Shown: positions 9,616-19,917, counted from the first letter of the stretch. The stretch is 64,000 nt of DNA from Prionace glauca (GCA_037974335.1 CM075760.1:64114515-64178514), one strand, 5' to 3'. Translations and numbers: made by a program. Notes: generated by a model not told the origin, from the sequence alone.

Positions 9616-9849
9616 TGGCTGATTCAGTCTGGAAAATCACCCGCACTTCACACATACTCACCCACTCACACAGTAAGTGGGAGTGACAAGCGAGCACAAT
9701 ACGGACTGCGGGGCACGGGTTGGAAAAACATTTAAATATTTCACAAGTCAGTCACAATTAAATAATTTCCTCTTTCCTCAATGAGAGAAACTTGTAAAAC
9801 CTCACGGAATCTGACACAATCCAGGGCAAAGCCACCCACAAGATTACCC

Positions 9850-10210
9850 ACCTCCTCATTCACCCTATTCACTCTCTCCATCACTAACAAGCAGTGTCAG
9901 CAGGGTGTGTATTATATACAACATACACTGCAGCAATTCACCAAGGCTCCATAGAATACACTGTCCAAACCTGCTGCCGTTACATCCTAACAGGACAAGG
10001 GCAGCAGCCACATCTGAAACACTATAACCTGTAAGCTCCCCTTCAAAACACACACCATCCTGACCTGAAACAATATCTCAATTCATTCATAATCGCTGGG
10101 TCAAAATCCTGGAACTCCCTGCCTAACAGCAGGGCGGATGCCTGCAGCATATGGACTGCAGTTGTTCAAGGATGCTTCGTATCAATACTTTGTGAAGGAA
10201 CAATGAGATT
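9850..10210 (+). repeat. Interspersed repeat with 'gggtcaaaatcctggaactc' core
   Basis: Contains 'ctgcagcaattcaccaaggc', 'aggacaagggcagcagccac', 'gggtcaaaatcctggaactc' and 'gcagttgttcaaggatgctt' in that order. Diverged versions of the same ordered phrases lie at about 21,090-21,300 and 29,690-30,245. This is a common dispersed family in elasmobranch DNA as remembered; its class is left open. Confidence 0.65.
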
Positions 10211-10644
10211 ATAAATTCTGGCCCCGCAAATGTCTCTAAAATGCCTTTAGAAGATTAAAAATAATATGCAAGTGAATTTGACCCTTCAACTGTCAAACTG
10301 AACAATTCAGGGGCTGCTGTAGTACGGAGCAGAATATAGTAAATCTCACTTTGTATTTGTTCATCGAACATTCCCAAGGCCGGTACATCACTGCTTAAAA
10401 ATCACCCAATTCTCCCTCTAAAGTCTGATGTTTCTGCTTCTCTGATGGACACAATATGCTTCAGTATGCTTAATTTCTCAGACACCGAGTCAAACAGTCA
10501 CATTTCCCACAGATACAAGTGCATTGAAGAAATAAATCAAATTTCAGTTCCTGCAGTACAGGAGAAGGAATCAAAAGATTTATAACCAGTCAGGGAGATT
10601 CCTGGTCCCAACACAGTGACCACACGCCCAGAAAGAGAACAGAA

Positions 10645-10965
10645 ACAAACAGTTCAACAGTCGAGTTCCCAGCAGAATGATCTGTTCAATCTGTCAATTT
10701 CAAACTGTTGGATTCTCATTGATCAATAGTTAAGTTACAACAGAAAATCAATAACCTATTTTAAATTAAGCGGGTATTCATTTCAGAACTCCTCTCGACT
10801 TTTAATTATTTCTCTCTGCCTGTATCACTTCGCGAAAATTGTGTAAAAATGTAATTTCGCTGAAAATGAGCAAAAATAACAGATTCAGGACAGTTCAATG
10901 TCCCTATCAGAGATACAGTGACACAGTAACAGTTCAATGTCCCTAACAGAGATACAGTGACACAC
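10645..10965. repeat. Diverged direct duplication inside the J-CH1 intron (copy 1)
   Basis: The stretch from 'ttggattctcattgatcaat' to 'cctatcagagatacagtgac' recurs in diverged form at about 12,600-12,860 ('tttgattctaattgatcaaa' to 'cctaacagaggtacagtga'). The shared order of at least six phrases makes this a local duplication, not chance. A 36-base unit ending 'gagatacagtgacac' is repeated twice at 10,894-10,965. The LINE at 11.6 kb lies between the copies. Confidence 0.7.
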
Positions 10966-11598
10966 TAAGAATTAAACAAACCGGGAAATATTTACATTGA
11001 AAATCGTTACCTGATTGGATCTAATTTCTTAATTAAATGTAATCAACAAAATTATCAAGGCAAAACAATTTATCGAGCCGAGCACAGCTGAGTAAAGAAA
11101 TGTTTTGTTTTTGAATTCATTTTGATACAATTAAATAGTCTCTAAGACTGATGATATTTTGCACGCTAGTGCAATATTCAAGGTATTTTGTTTTGAATTA
11201 ATCAGCGTTAATATTACATTTTAAGTTATTGTTAATTGTCAGTTAGTTCTCCTGTCAGCTGATTTGTTCTCTGCAATAAAATGAGTTTTCAATCATTCAA
11301 AACGTGCTTCTGCCCCCAACATTGTTAAATAATTAGATTACAATTAAATCTCAATGTTAAACTATAATTTCAAATTACTGAATGGAAACATTCAAACATC
11401 TGTCATTCATTTACTTAAATCTAATCACATTGCAATATTTTACTTTTTCACTTTGACTGCAAATATCTTATTACAACGAACAAACGAGTTAAAAATGCAG
11501 ATTTCTGACTTTGTCCAGACTGTAACGGCCTGGCCGTTTGAAATCAATAATACTGCTTCCTAGATTTAATAATTTAGGCCACCCATATAACAACTTCA

Positions 11599-12176
11599 TT
11601 ACTGAACATAGAACATAGAACATAGAACATAGAACATTACAGCACAAACAGGCCCTTCGGCCCTCGAGTTGCGCCGATCGCATCAACCCCACCAATCTAT
11701 AGACCTATCTATAACCCCCAATCCCATTAAACCCCATATACTCATCCAGAAGTCTTTTAAAAGACCCCAGCGAGTTCGCCTCCACCACCGACGACGGCAG
11801 CCGATTCCAATCACTCACCACCCTCTGAGTGAAAAACTTACCCCTAACATCACCTCTGTACCTCCCTCCCCGCACCTTAAATCTGTGTCCCCTCGTAGCG
11901 ACCATTTCAACCCGGGGAAATAGCCTCTGAGAGTCCACCCTATCTATTCCTCTCAACATTTTATAAACTTCTATCAGGTCGCCTCTCAACCTTCGCCTCT
12001 CCAGGGAAAAGAGTCCCAGCTCCCTCAACCTATCTTCATAAGGCATGCCTCCCAGTCCAGGCAACATCCTTGTAAATCTCCTCTGCACCCTTTCAATAGC
12101 TTCTACATCTTTCCTATAGTGAGGCGACCAGAACTGCGCACAGTACTCCAAATGAGGCCTGACAAGGGTCCTGTAA
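11599..12176 (-). repeat. 5'-truncated CR1-like LINE, family A, copy 1
   Basis: Encodes the C-terminal about 148 residues of LINE ORF2 as an open frame (12,151-11,705), with [31 protein letters not shown] and FFTQRVVSDWNRLP. A short tail ends in tandem CATAGAACATAGAA units. It is nearly identical to the copies at 16.9-17.4 kb and 36.9-38.1 kb, so insertion was recent relative to most repeats here. It has the same sense as the IgM gene and lies inside its J-CH1 intron. Confidence 0.9.
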
Positions 12177-12599
12177 ACACATTGTTTAATTAAAGAAGAC
12201 CTGAATTAAACAGTGCAAACACAAAGACGATAATTGATTCAAATCCTCTGTAACGCTAAAAACACGATGCAGAATATAAGTCTCAACCTTTTCTTCATTA
12301 TAATATTTAATAAGAATTAAACATAAGCTTCAGTTAGTATGAATTCTTCCATTCTGTCATTTATTCTTCCATTCTGTCAATTATTCTGTGTTTAACATTA
12401 ATGGGAGACATGATGTTATTAAGTGCTGAGCTAATATTATTTTTATAGTATTTATAATATCATATTATTTTTATATAAAGTAATCTTTTTGAATTTCAAG
12501 CATTTAATTGTCAGTCGGTAGCCAGTTTCTGTTGACACTTTACTACAATTCAAACACAATCATTTGAACAATTTTACTTGAGTGTCAGCGAATTCCATC

Positions 12600-12860
12600 T
12601 GTCAGAAAACTGCGTTCAGTCTGTCAAATTTTTATAAACCGTTTGATTCTAATTGATCAAAGGTCAAATTACAACAGTGAAAAAATCAATAAACATTTTA
12701 AATTAACCTGATGTTCATTTTAAAACTCCCTTTGCCTTTTAACTATTTCTCCCTGACTGTCTCAAATCACAAAAACTGAGCAATTATTTTTCTGAAAATG
12801 AGGACTTCGAATATAACAGATTCAGGGCAGTGTAATGTCCCTAACAGAGGTACAGTGAAT
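12600..12860. repeat. Diverged direct duplication inside the J-CH1 intron (copy 2)
   Basis: Partner of the stretch at about 10,645-10,925, with the same ordered phrases and scattered substitutions and indels. The surrounding AT-rich DNA (about 12,180-13,550) shows no gene. Confidence 0.65.
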
Positions 12861-13554
12861 TGTAATTCATGTTTTATTTTACTATGTCACCATTAGTTAA
12901 CATGAATAAAATGCCCTAACATATATTTATTGTATTTTCCGAAACATTTCTGCTTTATCCCTACAAGAATATTCAAAGGCAATTTTATTTTCATTTAGCC
13001 AGAACTGTTCAGTTTCACTGAGCGTAAACAATGCAAAAACAATTGAGGAACACTAAACAATTTCACAAATTTTGAGATACGATAAGTAATTAATTATCTC
13101 GGTATCTAATTTAAAAAAAATACTTAGAACGGATAATCTGGTTCCAATTGCATAGAAAAAAAATTAATAATCGGATACAAAAAATTCCAAAAAGGAAATT
13201 ATTCTGCAAAACTCGTATTCCAGTAAATGCGAACTTAATCTGGGATATGCCGATTAATGCAAAGTATCTTGTTCAACTGAGCACGGCTGTGAAAACAGCA
13301 GGTTATTATTGAAATAGCTTCTGAATTGTCACAAAATATTTCCAGTCTGGAAAATGTTCTGGTCATGTTAATTGTGTGAAATACACAACAAAACTATTAA
13401 AGGGGATTATTGCTAAATTATTAATATAAAATAATCTGTGGTGAATATGGAGTTAAATTACCGAATAATAATACTTTGATTTACATTAATTTTACTATTA
13501 AACTTGTTCATGGGAAGTTTGTGATTGCAGCAATTTTTAGTGTTTTAACTATTT

Positions 13555-14805
13555 AAACAACACAGAAATAATGCCACAAAGCCAAACCACTGCACAAATT
13601 TTAAACATTCACAGTGACTGCACCACAGAATCTCCTCAGCAGAAACACAACAAAACACATCAATGAGGGAATGAATCCGCTTCACAGAAAAACAGATCAA
13701 TTATCCATTCAACAGAATCAAATGTAACATTGCAAAATAAATCTCAATATCGAATCTAGCAAACCAGCTGTTAATCAATTATTAAACTAAACAGAAATCT
13801 AGAATAATAGCAATAGCATTGCGAGGAGGTGGAATTTGTCCAACAAATTAGCGTTGAAACTTTATCACATCTTATTCATATTGGGTCATATTTCAAACAT
13901 ATTTAAACATTTGGATGGTAAAAGTTCCAGCCATCAAATGCCACCGAGATTAAACATTGCCGATACCCCAAAATCTGAATGCAGTGACAAACTATGTTCT
14001 GAACGAGCGGCTTAAGCCGTTGTGACTAAAGATTTTAAACATACAAACACAATAAACCCTGCTTTATTTCTCCCAGCAGTCATGCATCAAGCAGTTGCGA
14101 CCCGCAGAATGCTCATATTCAATCACAAAACGTGTAACAGCTCAGTGTCACTGAGCTCAAACAATGCAGAAATACCAAATTAATTCACAAATTTTACGTA
14201 TTTAAAGTCACCCAGATACATAATCTCCTCACCAGAAAACAAAACGCATCACTAAGAGACTGAACCCCGCTTCATGCGGAAGCAGCTCAATTCTACAAAC
14301 ACTCTCAACAGAATCAAATATAACATTTACAGAAATGTTTAATGTAAATTCCAGCCAATTCGCCCATCACCAAACTAATTCATGTTTAGAATAAGCAGAA
14401 ATTATTGCACAGCAGCACCAGCATTGTGAGTGAGTGGAACATTTTCACTGGATAAATATAGAAATTTTAGATTGTTTTAAATTTTTGGTACAAATTTCAA
14501 ACACTTGTGCAGTAGATGGTACAAACCGCAGCCACTAGATGTCACCGAGATTAAACGCTGCAGAAACGCTGAATTGTATAACAGACATTCGGATTTTAAA
14601 GTAACCCAACCACACAATAACCTCAACAGATAAACGCAAAATCCCGACAATTTGGGATTGAATCCCTCAGCAGCACCTATTGTCCAGAAAGAGCGGAATT
14701 CTAAAACCCCTTTGCAGCAGAATCACAGGAAACATTGTAACAATTCTCAACCGAGAATCCACCAAACTCACATTTATGTTACCACATGGATTATTAGTAT
14801 AGATA
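13555..14805. repeat. Three or four diverged tandem copies next to J
   Basis: Blocks starting near 13,560, 14,163 and 14,565 share an ordered set of phrases. They begin with a CAGAAAT-like start, continue with AAATTTTA, then 'cacagaatctcctcagcaga' versus 'cataatctcctcaccagaaa' versus 'cacaataacctcaacagata', and then a 'caacagaatcaaatgtaac' type phrase. The first two blocks both end with 'gccaccgagattaaacattg' or its variant 'tgtcaccgagattaaacgct'. A partial further copy may lie at 13,970-14,160. The array abuts the J donor. Its function is unknown. Confidence 0.65.
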
Positions 14806-14861
14806 AAAATATAAAACAAAGACACATGTAAACCAATTCTCAATAAGTGGATGGTTCTTAC

Positions 14862-14909
14862 CTGTCGTCACCGTCACCATGGTCCCTTGTCCCCAGTAGT
14901 CGAAGTAGT
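14862..14909 (-). CDS. Immunoglobulin heavy J segment
   Basis: Germline joining segment of 48 bases. In frame it reads YFDYWGQGTMVTVTT, with the invariant WGQG bulge motif, and ends ACAG|GTAAGAAC. The terminal G joins the CG of CH1 to give Ala, reproducing the shark TVTTATPSPP junction. It is preceded by a 23-spacer RSS. It is the only J found and is used with the single V, D1 and D2 of this cluster. No breaks. Confidence 0.97.
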
Positions 14910-14948
14910 CACAGTGTCACATTCCGTAGGCTGTGTCATACAATAACC
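14910..14948 (-). promoter_or_regulatory. J recombination signal sequence, 23-base spacer
   Basis: On the plus strand the order away from J is the consensus heptamer CACAGTG (14,910-14,916), a 23-base spacer, then the nonamer ACAATAACC (14,940-14,948), which has two differences from the consensus. A 23-type signal at J requires a 12-type signal on the D2 side, which is present. Confidence 0.93.
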
Positions 14949-15273
14949 GTCCCTGCACAAAATAGAGACAAATTCACCATTATTTTAAATATTCACAAAC
15001 CCAAGGAAAAGCAAAATCAATTAAAGTTTATTAGATTATAATTGTATTTCTGGATATCATTTGACATTCATAAATGACCCGAAAGTTTTATATTTCACAG
15101 AGTTACAGCTGAACATGTTGTTGAAAACACACATCGATAATTGAGTAATTATCAAGATTTTCCATGTTTATTCCTGCCATGTGGTCAGTGCTGGACATAA
15201 ATAATACTGTACTGTGATTACAGTTGGGATTTAAAAGTGACACTGATCCAGTTTCAGTCAATCAGTGCTGAGG

Positions 15274-15342
15274 GGTTTTTGTATTGACAGTAACTGCTGT
15301 GCCATCCCAGTTATCACAGTGAGACACAGCATGACAAATACT
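15274..15342 (-). CDS. Immunoglobulin heavy D2 segment with 12-base RSSs on both sides
   Basis: The core is 13 bases (15,302-15,314), reading ATAACTGGGATGG on the coding strand. On the V side, the heptamer CACTGTG abuts the core, then a 12-base spacer and a nonamer AGTATTTGT. On the J side, the heptamer CACAGCA is followed by a 12-base spacer and the nonamer ACAAAAACC. Two 12-type signals let D2 join the 22/23-type signals of D1 and J. The J-side heptamer departs from consensus at its last two positions. Type 'CDS' is used for a germline gene segment; there is no start or stop. Confidence 0.9.
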
Positions 15343-15651
15343 GAGGCGGACTGTTAACTATAAAATACAGACAGTTAATTTCACTGCTATTTCAAAAGCC
15401 TGTTTCCAGCTCGTTAAGGGTGAGTCAGTGAGATATTTCAATTTTTACTGGTCATGATATTAATAAAAGGGGTTAGAAACTTTTATATTCTCTGTGCACA
15501 TTCAGCGTGTAAATCAATAACAATAAAATTGAAGCATTTTACATCTTAAAAAGAAACAAAGCTGTTTCTCAGTATTATTTTGTTGAACCCTCATTTACTT
15601 TGGCATTCGGCAATGGCATTGGTCACAAATTTAAGCAACGTCCTTTTCTGA

Positions 15652-15732
15652 GGTTTTTGTATGACGATGGCGCTTTTCTCAGCACGGTGACTCCCATAGT
15701 ATATCACAGTGACACACACCCATACAAAAACT
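15652..15732 (-). CDS. Immunoglobulin heavy D1 segment with 12- and 22-base RSSs
   Basis: The core is 15 bases (15,690-15,704), reading ATATACTATGGGAGT on the coding strand. On the V side, the heptamer CACTGTG abuts the core with a 12-base spacer and nonamer AGTTTTTGT. On the D2 side, the heptamer CACCGTG is followed by a 22-base spacer and nonamer ACAAAAACC. V (23) therefore joins the 12 side, and the 22 side joins D2. The order V-D1-D2-J with gaps of roughly 300-380 bases between segments is the standard shark IgM cluster. Type 'CDS' is used for a germline gene segment. Confidence 0.92.
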
Positions 15733-16079
15733 GCACTCACTCTGTTCAGTCCTGCTGTTCAATATTCACTTTAAAAGGGCCATTAATTTCGCTCTAATGT
15801 AAAATGTAGGCAAATGTTTATGCAACACAATCTATCAGAAATATTAACAAGAGTAATATATCGTGTGTGGTACTTGCTGAAACTACAATGAAAATAAAGT
15901 CAGTGAAAAGCTCACCAGTTATATCGGTGAGTTTGGGAAGATTTACTGTTAAATGCTTTCTGCGTTACTTTTTTTTAAACACGATTATAGTTTGTTTCTG
16001 ACCACCCTCGATCATATTGCATTTAAAACAGATACTGACCTTCAGGTTATGATGGAAGTTGCGGAATCCCCTCCCGGGC

Positions 16080-16118
16080 TGTTCTTGTCCGGGTGAAGCC
16101 CTGGATCCTCTCGCTGTG
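16080..16118 (-). promoter_or_regulatory. V recombination signal sequence, 23-base spacer
   Basis: Directly after the codons for YYCARD the coding strand reads CACAGCG (16,118-16,112), then a 23-base spacer, then ACAAGAACA (16,088-16,080). The heptamer has one change from CACAGTG at position 6 and the nonamer is near consensus. Spacing and position are exact, so this is the V RSS. Confidence 0.93.
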
Positions 16119-16426
16119 GTCTCTGGCACAGTAATAGATGGCCGTGTCTTCGATCTTTAGGCTCCTCATGTCCAAAGAGGAGATTTTACTTGAAGTGTCT
16201 GTGGACACAGTAAATCGACCCTGAATTGACGGCGCGTAGTAGCTGTTGCCTGAATAAGCAGAGTAGCTGGCCAGCCACTCCAGGCCCTGTCCGGGAACCT
16301 GCCGGATCCAACCCATCCAGTAGCTGTTAAGATCGAACCCGCTGGTTTTACAGGTCAGTTTCAGGGAGCCTCCGGGATGCCCGGTCGCTGCCTCTGGCTG
16401 GGTCAATACAACATCCGACTGGACAC
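16119..16426 (-). CDS. Immunoglobulin heavy V exon (germline, apparently functional)
   Basis: Acceptor TTTTTACAG, then 102 codons to the RSS. The first two bases complete a Gly codon begun in the leader exon. The mature domain starts near [16 protein letters not shown]. Framework hallmarks are the first cysteine in LKLTCKTS, tryptophan in [14 protein letters not shown], the [11 protein letters not shown] strand and the YYCAR end. CDR1 is around GFDLNSYW and CDR2 around [10 protein letters not shown]. Length and sequence fit the single large VH family of sharks. The open frame runs past the heptamer into the RSS, but that is unrearranged DNA. No stop or frameshift was seen, and the locus is in germline configuration (not pre-joined). 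Confidence 0.97.
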
Positions 16427-16558
16427 CTGTAAAAATAGATCAAAAACACCGGGGGTTAAACTTAGTGAAATGATTGCTGAGTCTGGAACATTCCAGAGCG
16501 AGACCAACACTGAGACAGTAACAGTGAGAGACTTGAAGAATAATAAAAAAATACTCAC

Positions 16559-16604
16559 CAGATAAGAAAGTCAGCAACAAACTGAGAGAAATGGCCGACC
16601 TCAT
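16559..16604 (-). CDS. Immunoglobulin heavy V leader exon
   Basis: A 46-base exon encoding MRSAISLSLLLTFLS plus the first base of a Gly codon, then the donor TCTG|GTGAGT. It forms a typical hydrophobic signal peptide, completed by GVQS in the V exon after a 132-base phase-1 intron. The ATG at 16,604-16,602 is preceded by CACCAGAAAG. There is no other in-frame ATG nearby that would fit the leader. Confidence 0.95.
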
Positions 16605-16693
16605 CTTTCTGGTGATTTGGGGGAAATGGTTGTGTCAGGAACTCAGTGAACAAACCAGCTCCCGGACTGTTGGATTCCGGTCCCAGTGAGCGG

Positions 16694-16703
16694 TATTTAA
16701 ATA
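16694..16703 (-). promoter_or_regulatory. TATA-like box of the V promoter
   Basis: TATTTAAATA, about 90 bases upstream of the leader ATG on the coding strand, is the right place for a V promoter TATA box. No octamer (ATGCAAAT or its reverse) was seen between 16,605 and 16,878, which agrees with what is reported for shark VH promoters. A LINE starts about 175 bases further upstream. Confidence 0.7.
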
Positions 16704-16878
16704 CCCGGCAGAAGGGGGCGGCTTTCCAGGCGCCGCCTGTTGATTCCCTGCTGGAGGCGGCGCCTGGATCCACGTCCCATCTTCCACACCCCCAACAGAA
16801 TGGACTCGGAGATTTACAATAGATTAATATTAAAATGGGCATTTTATCTGTATCGGGATATTTGTTTGGCTGAAATGT

Positions 16879-17419
16879 TAGAACATAGAACATAGAACAT
16901 TACAGCACAAACAGGCCCTTCGGCCCTCGAGTTGCGCCGATCGCATCAACCCCACCAATCTATAGACCTATCGATAACCCCCAATCCCATTAAACCCCAT
17001 ATACTCATCCAGAAGTCTTTTAAAAGACCCCAGCGAGTTCGCCTCCACCACCGACGACGGCAGCCGATTCCATTCACTCACCACCCTCTGAGTGAAAAAC
17101 GTACCCCTAACATCACCTCTGTACTTCCCTCCCCGCACCTTAAATCTGTGTCCTCTCGGAGCGACCATTTCAACCCGGGGAAATAGCCTCTGAGAGTCCA
17201 CCCTATCTATTCCTCTCAACATTTTATAAACTTCTATCAGGTCGCCTCTCAACCTTCGCCTCTCCAGGGAAAAGAGTCCCAGCTCCCTCAACCTATCTTC
17301 ATAAGGCATGCCTCCCAGTCCAGGCAACATCCTTGTAAATCTCCTCTGCACCCTTTCAATAGCTTCTACGTCTTTCCTATAGTGAGGCGACCAGAACTGC
17401 GCACAGTACTCCAAATGTT
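16879..17419 (-). repeat. 5'-truncated CR1-like LINE, family A, copy 2
   Basis: Nearly identical to the copy at 11.6 kb. The open frame 17,414-16,968 covers the ORF2 C-terminus (EYCAQFWSPHYRKDVEA to YMGFNGIGGYR), with a tail of two CATAGAA units. It lies only about 275 bases upstream of the V leader ATG, same sense as the gene. A 7-base AAATGTT is present at both edges (16,873 and 17,413), but part of the second copy is native LINE sequence, so the target-site duplication is uncertain. Confidence 0.9.
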
Positions 17420-17479
17420 CATTGCATTGTCCCCATTATTTCTGTTGATGATATTACAGTTCATCATCTCTTTACTTTT

Positions 17480-19260
17480 AAAATAACTCATTCCATTGTA
17501 AATATGGTGATTTTATTACCACACGCCCAACAAGAAAATAAATCTAAAAATGATGAAATGACATTTTGGAACATTAGACAATTTTGCAACAACTCCGTGT
17601 CTCTGCCACATTACAATAATAAAGCACAATTTATCAGAAGAAATACCATCGATTTCTGTAATTAAATGTGTTGAATATACAAAGTGATTCTATTTGCGGT
17701 GTGGATGGCTATCACTGTACAAGTTGGGTTTGGAGACGAGAAGAAACTCTGACACAATACAATGTTTCTCCTTATATTTTCAAACTGTCCCAATCTCGAA
17801 GACAGGCCTTTGAAAATAATGAGGCCCCAAACCTAATAATTAAATAGTGAGTTGATAGCGAAACATAAAATTAAATTGATTTTTGACGGAGAAGTTAATG
17901 AATCGGACACTGAGATCATTAAAGTTCTCCTTCAGCATCCAGATCATTACAGCTCACTGTATTGGCCACCGGCTGTCTAACATACACTGGTATTGGGAAT
18001 ACAGGATATCAGGACTTTGCGGCACATTGCACAGTATCACAAGAATAAATGTTTTATCTTCCATTGAATCAGGTTATGAACTGATCATTTCTCCACTCAT
18101 TGGCAGCTATGAGAGGAACTCTTCAATAACAGAAATCAGATTATACTGTACAATAGAACACGGTGCTAATCGGGGACAAGAGACGCTGCTGTTTCAATAG
18201 GGTGCAGAACTTTCAGAATATTCCAGGAATCTCCGGTGTTCATGTCAGTTTTATGATGTTGTTTGAGTATTATTTCATGTCATTGCACCGATTTCACTTC
18301 ACTGGGGAACTGGGCCCATCAACATCTCTCTCTCTCATTTCATGAAGTGATTAATAAACAGACTTTAATTATTGGAATGAAATTTACTCGGAAACTATAC
18401 AAATGAAAAAAATCATCCGGTCGCTTTATTGTTTTGCGATACTATTTACTCAGATAATGAACAGGACACTGCATGAAAATATTTGATTAGAATGATTACG
18501 ATTTAAAATGTGTCTTTCTTGTGGGAATGAAACATTTACTGTTTAAATGTCTGAATCCCATTTTGTCCATTCAGCTTCACGCTAATCTGTCCCACACAGT
18601 ATTTGGCAGCAATCCAGGCTGGTGTCAAATGCTCAAAGTTATTGACAGGAAACATCTGGGGGTGTTTGTGCAGTAGATCAAAGATCAGTTTCATCAGCAC
18701 TGACCGCTTGGCTACAAGCCAACTTAAAACCCTGCATGTTGTCAGTAAGGTCTATTTTTAAACAAATCTACCCAGCAACAGTACTGGAGGCACTTGAATT
18801 TTTGGAAATTATAAATCTAGATGATGTTTTCCCATCTCTAAAGAAAGGATTATTTTCCACCTTCTCTGGCACCCAATTAACAACAATGATGATTTTTCCA
18901 ACACATCAGGATATTGTGATGGACGGATAGAAATAATCACAGGCTGACTGAAAAATGGCTCAGAGAGACAATACATGCTGTTATATTTGAACATGCACAT
19001 TTATATTTTATCTCCTTTTATCTTTCCATGGGATGTTTGTTTGGAAAGACCAACACTCTTTGCCTGTCCCAAATTCCCTTAAATTAACTGGTTTTCTTGG
19101 ACACTTCTGTAGATATTAAAGAGTCAGCTATTTTGCTTTCAGTCTGCAGTTATATCCTTGTGAGACAATGTAGGGATGGCAGATTTCCTCCATTGGGGAA
19201 TCAGAGCGGTTCCAATGATCGCAATTACTATCCATTCCAGATTTATCAATAGAATTCAAA
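17480..19260. repeat. Upstream flank of the V gene, duplicated at 26.4-28.9 kb
   Basis: Many ordered phrases match the 26.4-28.9 kb region: the 'ggtgtggatggctatcactg' versus 'ggtgtgggtagctgtcactg' pair, 'ttggccaccggctgt' in both, a 'aataaatgtttt' pair, and 'tctctggcaccc' versus 'tctctggcacct' followed by 'acaatgatgat'. Orientation is the same. The copies differ by many substitutions and indels, so the duplication is old. No gene is recognised in it. Confidence 0.8.
18197..18393 (+). repeat. Arm 1 of a 190-base inverted repeat
   Basis: The stretch from 'gtgcagaactttcagaatat' to 'ttattggaatgaaatt' recurs in reverse complement at about 20,462-20,655 with very few differences. A more diverged direct-orientation version is in the 27.77-27.96 kb part of the flank duplication. 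This shows the 20.5-kb copy arose later than the main duplication, from the 18.2-kb copy. Confidence 0.85.
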
Positions 19261-19917
19261 ATCTACCTGCGGGAACGGCCCGACTTAAATCCCTGTCCTC
19301 ACATCATTGCCCTGGGCCTCTGGATCACTGGATCAATTAAATAATTAATGTCACCATCTATACAAACAATAAATGTATGACTGTGTTGACACAGGAATGA
19401 ATGGCATTTGAATGACTGATGGATGAATGACTGTTGGATGCCTGAATATTTTGATTGAGGAATTAGTGAACGGACTGGTGGATTCATTGATAAATGGTGC
19501 TGAATGATGTTGTTCTATATTTCCATATTTGTGTTTGACTACTTCATAAATTGAAACAACTCCTTTATTCAATGTGTGCCCATCTAATACCTTCAATCCT
19601 TCCAGAGTGCCTGGGTGAAATACATTTCTCGGGAGTTAGCAAGCTGATCCTCTTGAAGAGAAGGGGGAGATTTTCCTGCAGTTCGGATGGTTCATTTCTC
19701 TGCTGATGCTGAATCTTCAAATCCAGGACAGAAAGAGAGAGCATGATATGGTTGAGGAGGAATGATTGTACTATATAAAATACTGGCTCTTTCATATACA
19801 ACAAATTAATCAACACACCCTCACCCAAATTAGTGAAGGCAACAGGGTGAAAAGTAAATAAGGCGGCAACAGAAATATTTGTGAAACTTACTGGAAAACT
19901 ACAAGTGTCACTTGTAG

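Larger units (their letters stand above)
4208..14861 (-). other. J-CH1 intron of the IgM cluster
   Basis: A 10,654-base intron between the J donor (ACAG|GTAAGAAC) and the CH1 acceptor. From CH1 outward it holds a LINE/SINE tail stub (about 4340), a 127-base-family repeat (4.8 kb), a polypyrimidine tandem block (5.2-5.9 kb), a TGAGTG-type satellite (5.96-7.85 kb), a SINE (8.4 kb) and TG/GA simple sequence (8.75-9.6 kb). Beyond these are an interspersed repeat (9.85 kb), AT-rich DNA with an internal duplication, a LINE (11.6 kb) and diverged tandem copies next to J. No second J, C exon or other gene was found in it. Introns of this kind usually carry the heavy-chain enhancer; none was identified here. 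Confidence 0.9.

Noticed and set aside
11669-11923. Repeated 84-codon plus-strand frame starting MRRSHQPHQS (also at 16,932 and 36,975)
   Set aside because: Antisense of the LINE family A ORF2 end. It is conserved only because the three LINE copies are young.
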